Both the position numbers and the translations under genes were made by a program. The notes under the pieces were generated by a model. The model made no database searches, was not told the DNA's origin, and saw only the letters and a program-made list of their open reading frames with translations. This document shows, one piece after another, positions 62,934-64,000 of a stretch of DNA of 64,000 nt (its first letter is position 1; each line of letters opens with the position of its first letter). This stretch comes from Octadecabacter sp. SW4 (GTDB lineage Bacteria; Pseudomonadota; Alphaproteobacteria; Rhodobacterales; Rhodobacteraceae), in the NCBI RefSeq assembly GCF_008065155.1, contig NZ_CP042819.1, positions 1,054,001 to 1,118,000 of the forward strand. Reading direction: 5' to 3'.

Positions 62934-63250
62934 GATCTGCAAATAGCGGGGTCTGCATGATATTGGCAAGACATACGCCTGCGGCGGGCAGGGTGGGGGC
63001 CTTGCCCCCTCTTGGCGTGCCGCCAATTCACCCCCGCAGGTATTTGCGGCTAGATGAAACGGGTGCGGGGATTATTTTCAAACGGGGTGAATTTTTTTCT
63101 TGCACGACTCGCGCTTTGGTCCGATATGCGCCCTACAGACGCCAACGCACGCGCCTCTGGCCTCGGTCCTAGATGTGTTTATGCAGCGACGGTAACGTCT
63201 CCTTTTGGAAGTGAGCGGTCATATATGGCCGGGTCTTATTGGAGATGACC
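62934..63250. promoter_or_regulatory. Intergenic region with long leader before the ODC/LDC gene
   Basis: About 317 bases between divergent genes. The right part (63090-63250) would be the mRNA leader of the decarboxylase. It contains a hairpin GACG-GTAA-CGTC with a GNRA-type loop at 63188-63199. Alphaproteobacterial ornithine decarboxylase genes often carry the speF RNA motif here; I cannot confirm the consensus by eye. GGAG lies just upstream of the ATG. Confidence 0.4.
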
Positions 63251-64000
63251 ATGACACTGCAGTTTGCTGACGCCCTGGCGTCCGTTTCCGTTCCTGTTCC
63301 TTCGCGTCTTGAGGCATTCGCCGCGACTGTTGTGGTTGATCGCCCAACCCTGTTGATCGACGCGTCCCGCGTGGCGTTACAGTATCGCGCGTTGAAGGCC
63401 GGTCTGGGCCACGCCGACATCCACTATGCCGTCAAGGCAAACCCGACCCGCGAGATCATTTCGACCCTTGTGTCCCTGGGCAGCCATTTCGATGCAGCCT
63501 CGCGCGGCGAGATCGAGCTGTGCCTGTCGCTGGGGGCCCACCCCGCGCACATCAGCTTTGGCAACACCGTGAAACGCGCCGGCGATATCGCATTCGCCCA
63601 TGCCGCAGGGATTGACCTGTTCGCCGCCGACGCCGAGGCCGAGTTGGACAAGATCGCCGCCAACGCCCCCGGCGCGCAGGTTTACATCCGCCTGATCGTC
63701 GAGACCTCCGAGGCCGACTGGCCCCTGTCACGCAAATTCGGCTGTGATCGCGACATGGCGCTGGCCCTGCTGGATCATGCCCGCACGATTGGGTTGCGCC
63801 CGGTGGGTTTCTCGTTCCACGTTGGCTCGCAGACGCGCAAGTCATCCATGTGGGGCGTGACCCTGGATGTGATGGCGGGGATCTGGCACGCCGCGATTGC
63901 GGCCGGTCACGATCTGACAGTCCTGAACATCGGCGGTGGGTTTCCTGCCTTTTATGGCGAAGCAATCGAGGCCCCGACAGCCTATGCCGCCGGTGTGATG
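63251..64000 (+). CDS. Ornithine/lysine decarboxylase, fold III (3' end outside window)
   Basis: The first 250 codons of a fold-III PLP decarboxylase. The PLP Lys is in HYAVKANPTREI (around residue 60). SHFDAASRGEIELCLSLGA, ISFGNTVKRAGDIAFA, GFSFHVGSQTRKSSMW and LNIGGGFPAFYGE, the phosphate-binding loop, follow. It makes putrescine or cadaverine for polyamine synthesis. ATG 63251 follows GGAGATGACC. The C-terminal substrate loop that would tell ornithine from lysine lies outside the window. Confidence 0.9.
   Translation, partial: MTLQFADALASVSVPVPSRLEAFAATVVVDRPTLLIDASRVALQYRALKAGLGHADIHYAVKANPTREIISTLVSLGSHFDAASRGEIELCLSLGAHPAHISFGNTVKRAGDIAFAHAAGIDLFAADAEAELDKIAANAPGAQVYIRLIVETSEADWPLSRKFGCDRDMALALLDHARTIGLRPVGFSFHVGSQTRKSSMWGVTLDVMAGIWHAAIAAGHDLTVLNIGGGFPAFYGEAIEAPTAYAAGVM

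Noticed and set aside
1..64000. tRNA, rRNA and CRISPR genes
   Set aside because: No clover-leaf with TTCGA arm, no rRNA core segment and no regularly spaced direct repeats were found in the intergenic regions I read.

Overview
The window is a GC-rich chromosomal segment that reads as an alphaproteobacterium of the order Rhodobacterales (Roseobacter/Loktanella-like). The grounds are a murC-murB interval carrying two DUF2484 membrane genes, the CobS/CobT pair near a J-domain protein and BolA, an RTX protein ending in a Hint_2 domain, a LuxR-HTH/alpha-beta-hydrolase fusion regulator, and two-subunit PntAB. The assignment is inference from gene content. No rRNA, tRNA or CRISPR array was recognised.

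Layout. 1-1.3 kb: minus-strand run with a partial FAD oxidoreductase, a SnoaL-like protein, a decayed metallo-hydrolase and a 2TM protein. 1.4-4.4 kb: nitroreductase, membrane protein, HI0933-type flavoprotein. 4.5-15.4 kb: the late half of the dcw cluster (ftsW-murG-murC-four or five small membrane ORFs-murB-ddl-ftsQ-ftsA-ftsZ), closed by a strong terminator. 15.5-19.2 kb: lpxC, bamD behind a structured leader, and recN. 19.4-25.3 kb: the fusion regulator, a ClC channel gene with a frameshift, DUF427, and Xaa-Pro aminopeptidase. 25.3-26.2 kb: a two-gene DUF2188 + TIR/deoxyribosyltransferase-like cassette. 26.2-29.2 kb: cobT and cobS. 29.3-31.8 kb: ECF sigma, RskA-type anti-sigma, fasciclin protein and exported MsrB. 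31.8-38.7 kb: membrane proteins, J-domain protein, BolA, DUF4177, cytochrome c, GatB, and two tandem SLT transglycosylases. 38.7-45 kb: PepN, DUF2256, malate synthase G, GlcG/HbpS and a class-I glutamine amidotransferase-like hydrolase. 45-47.1 kb: a gene-poor scar with an IS3-family element abutting the 3' remnant of a phytase-like gene. 47.2-52.5 kb: HemG-like flavodoxin, D-lyxose isomerase and a giant RTX-Hint protein. 52.7-57.7 kb: IorAB-type molybdenum hydroxylase and the kynA/kynU tryptophan-degradation genes. 57.8-64 kb: a metallo-beta-lactamase-fold protein without its zinc motif, an ICMT-like methyltransferase, pntA-pntB, an RluE-like pseudouridine synthase and the start of an ornithine/lysine decarboxylase.

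How it works together. Most of the segment is core housekeeping: peptidoglycan precursor synthesis and septation, outer-membrane assembly (LpxC, BamD), cobalt insertion for B12, glyoxylate use, NADPH supply and tryptophan catabolism. The ECF/anti-sigma/fasciclin/MsrB block looks like an envelope oxidative-stress unit.

The most interesting signals are: (1) a dispersed palindrome family, with 10 units at 7 loci, co-varying stems, positions on or near stop codons, and one copy read in frame inside malate synthase; (2) the DUF2188/TIR-like cassette, a candidate uncharacterised conflict or nucleotide-signalling module; (3) a LuxR-hydrolase fusion with a Gln where the catalytic His is expected; (4) a 10-bp inverted repeat that loops out a six-codon ORF before bamD; (5) a conserved-looking MBL protein without any residue of HxHxDH. 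Three coding sequences carry frameshifts or small insertions and should be checked against reads before being called pseudogenes.
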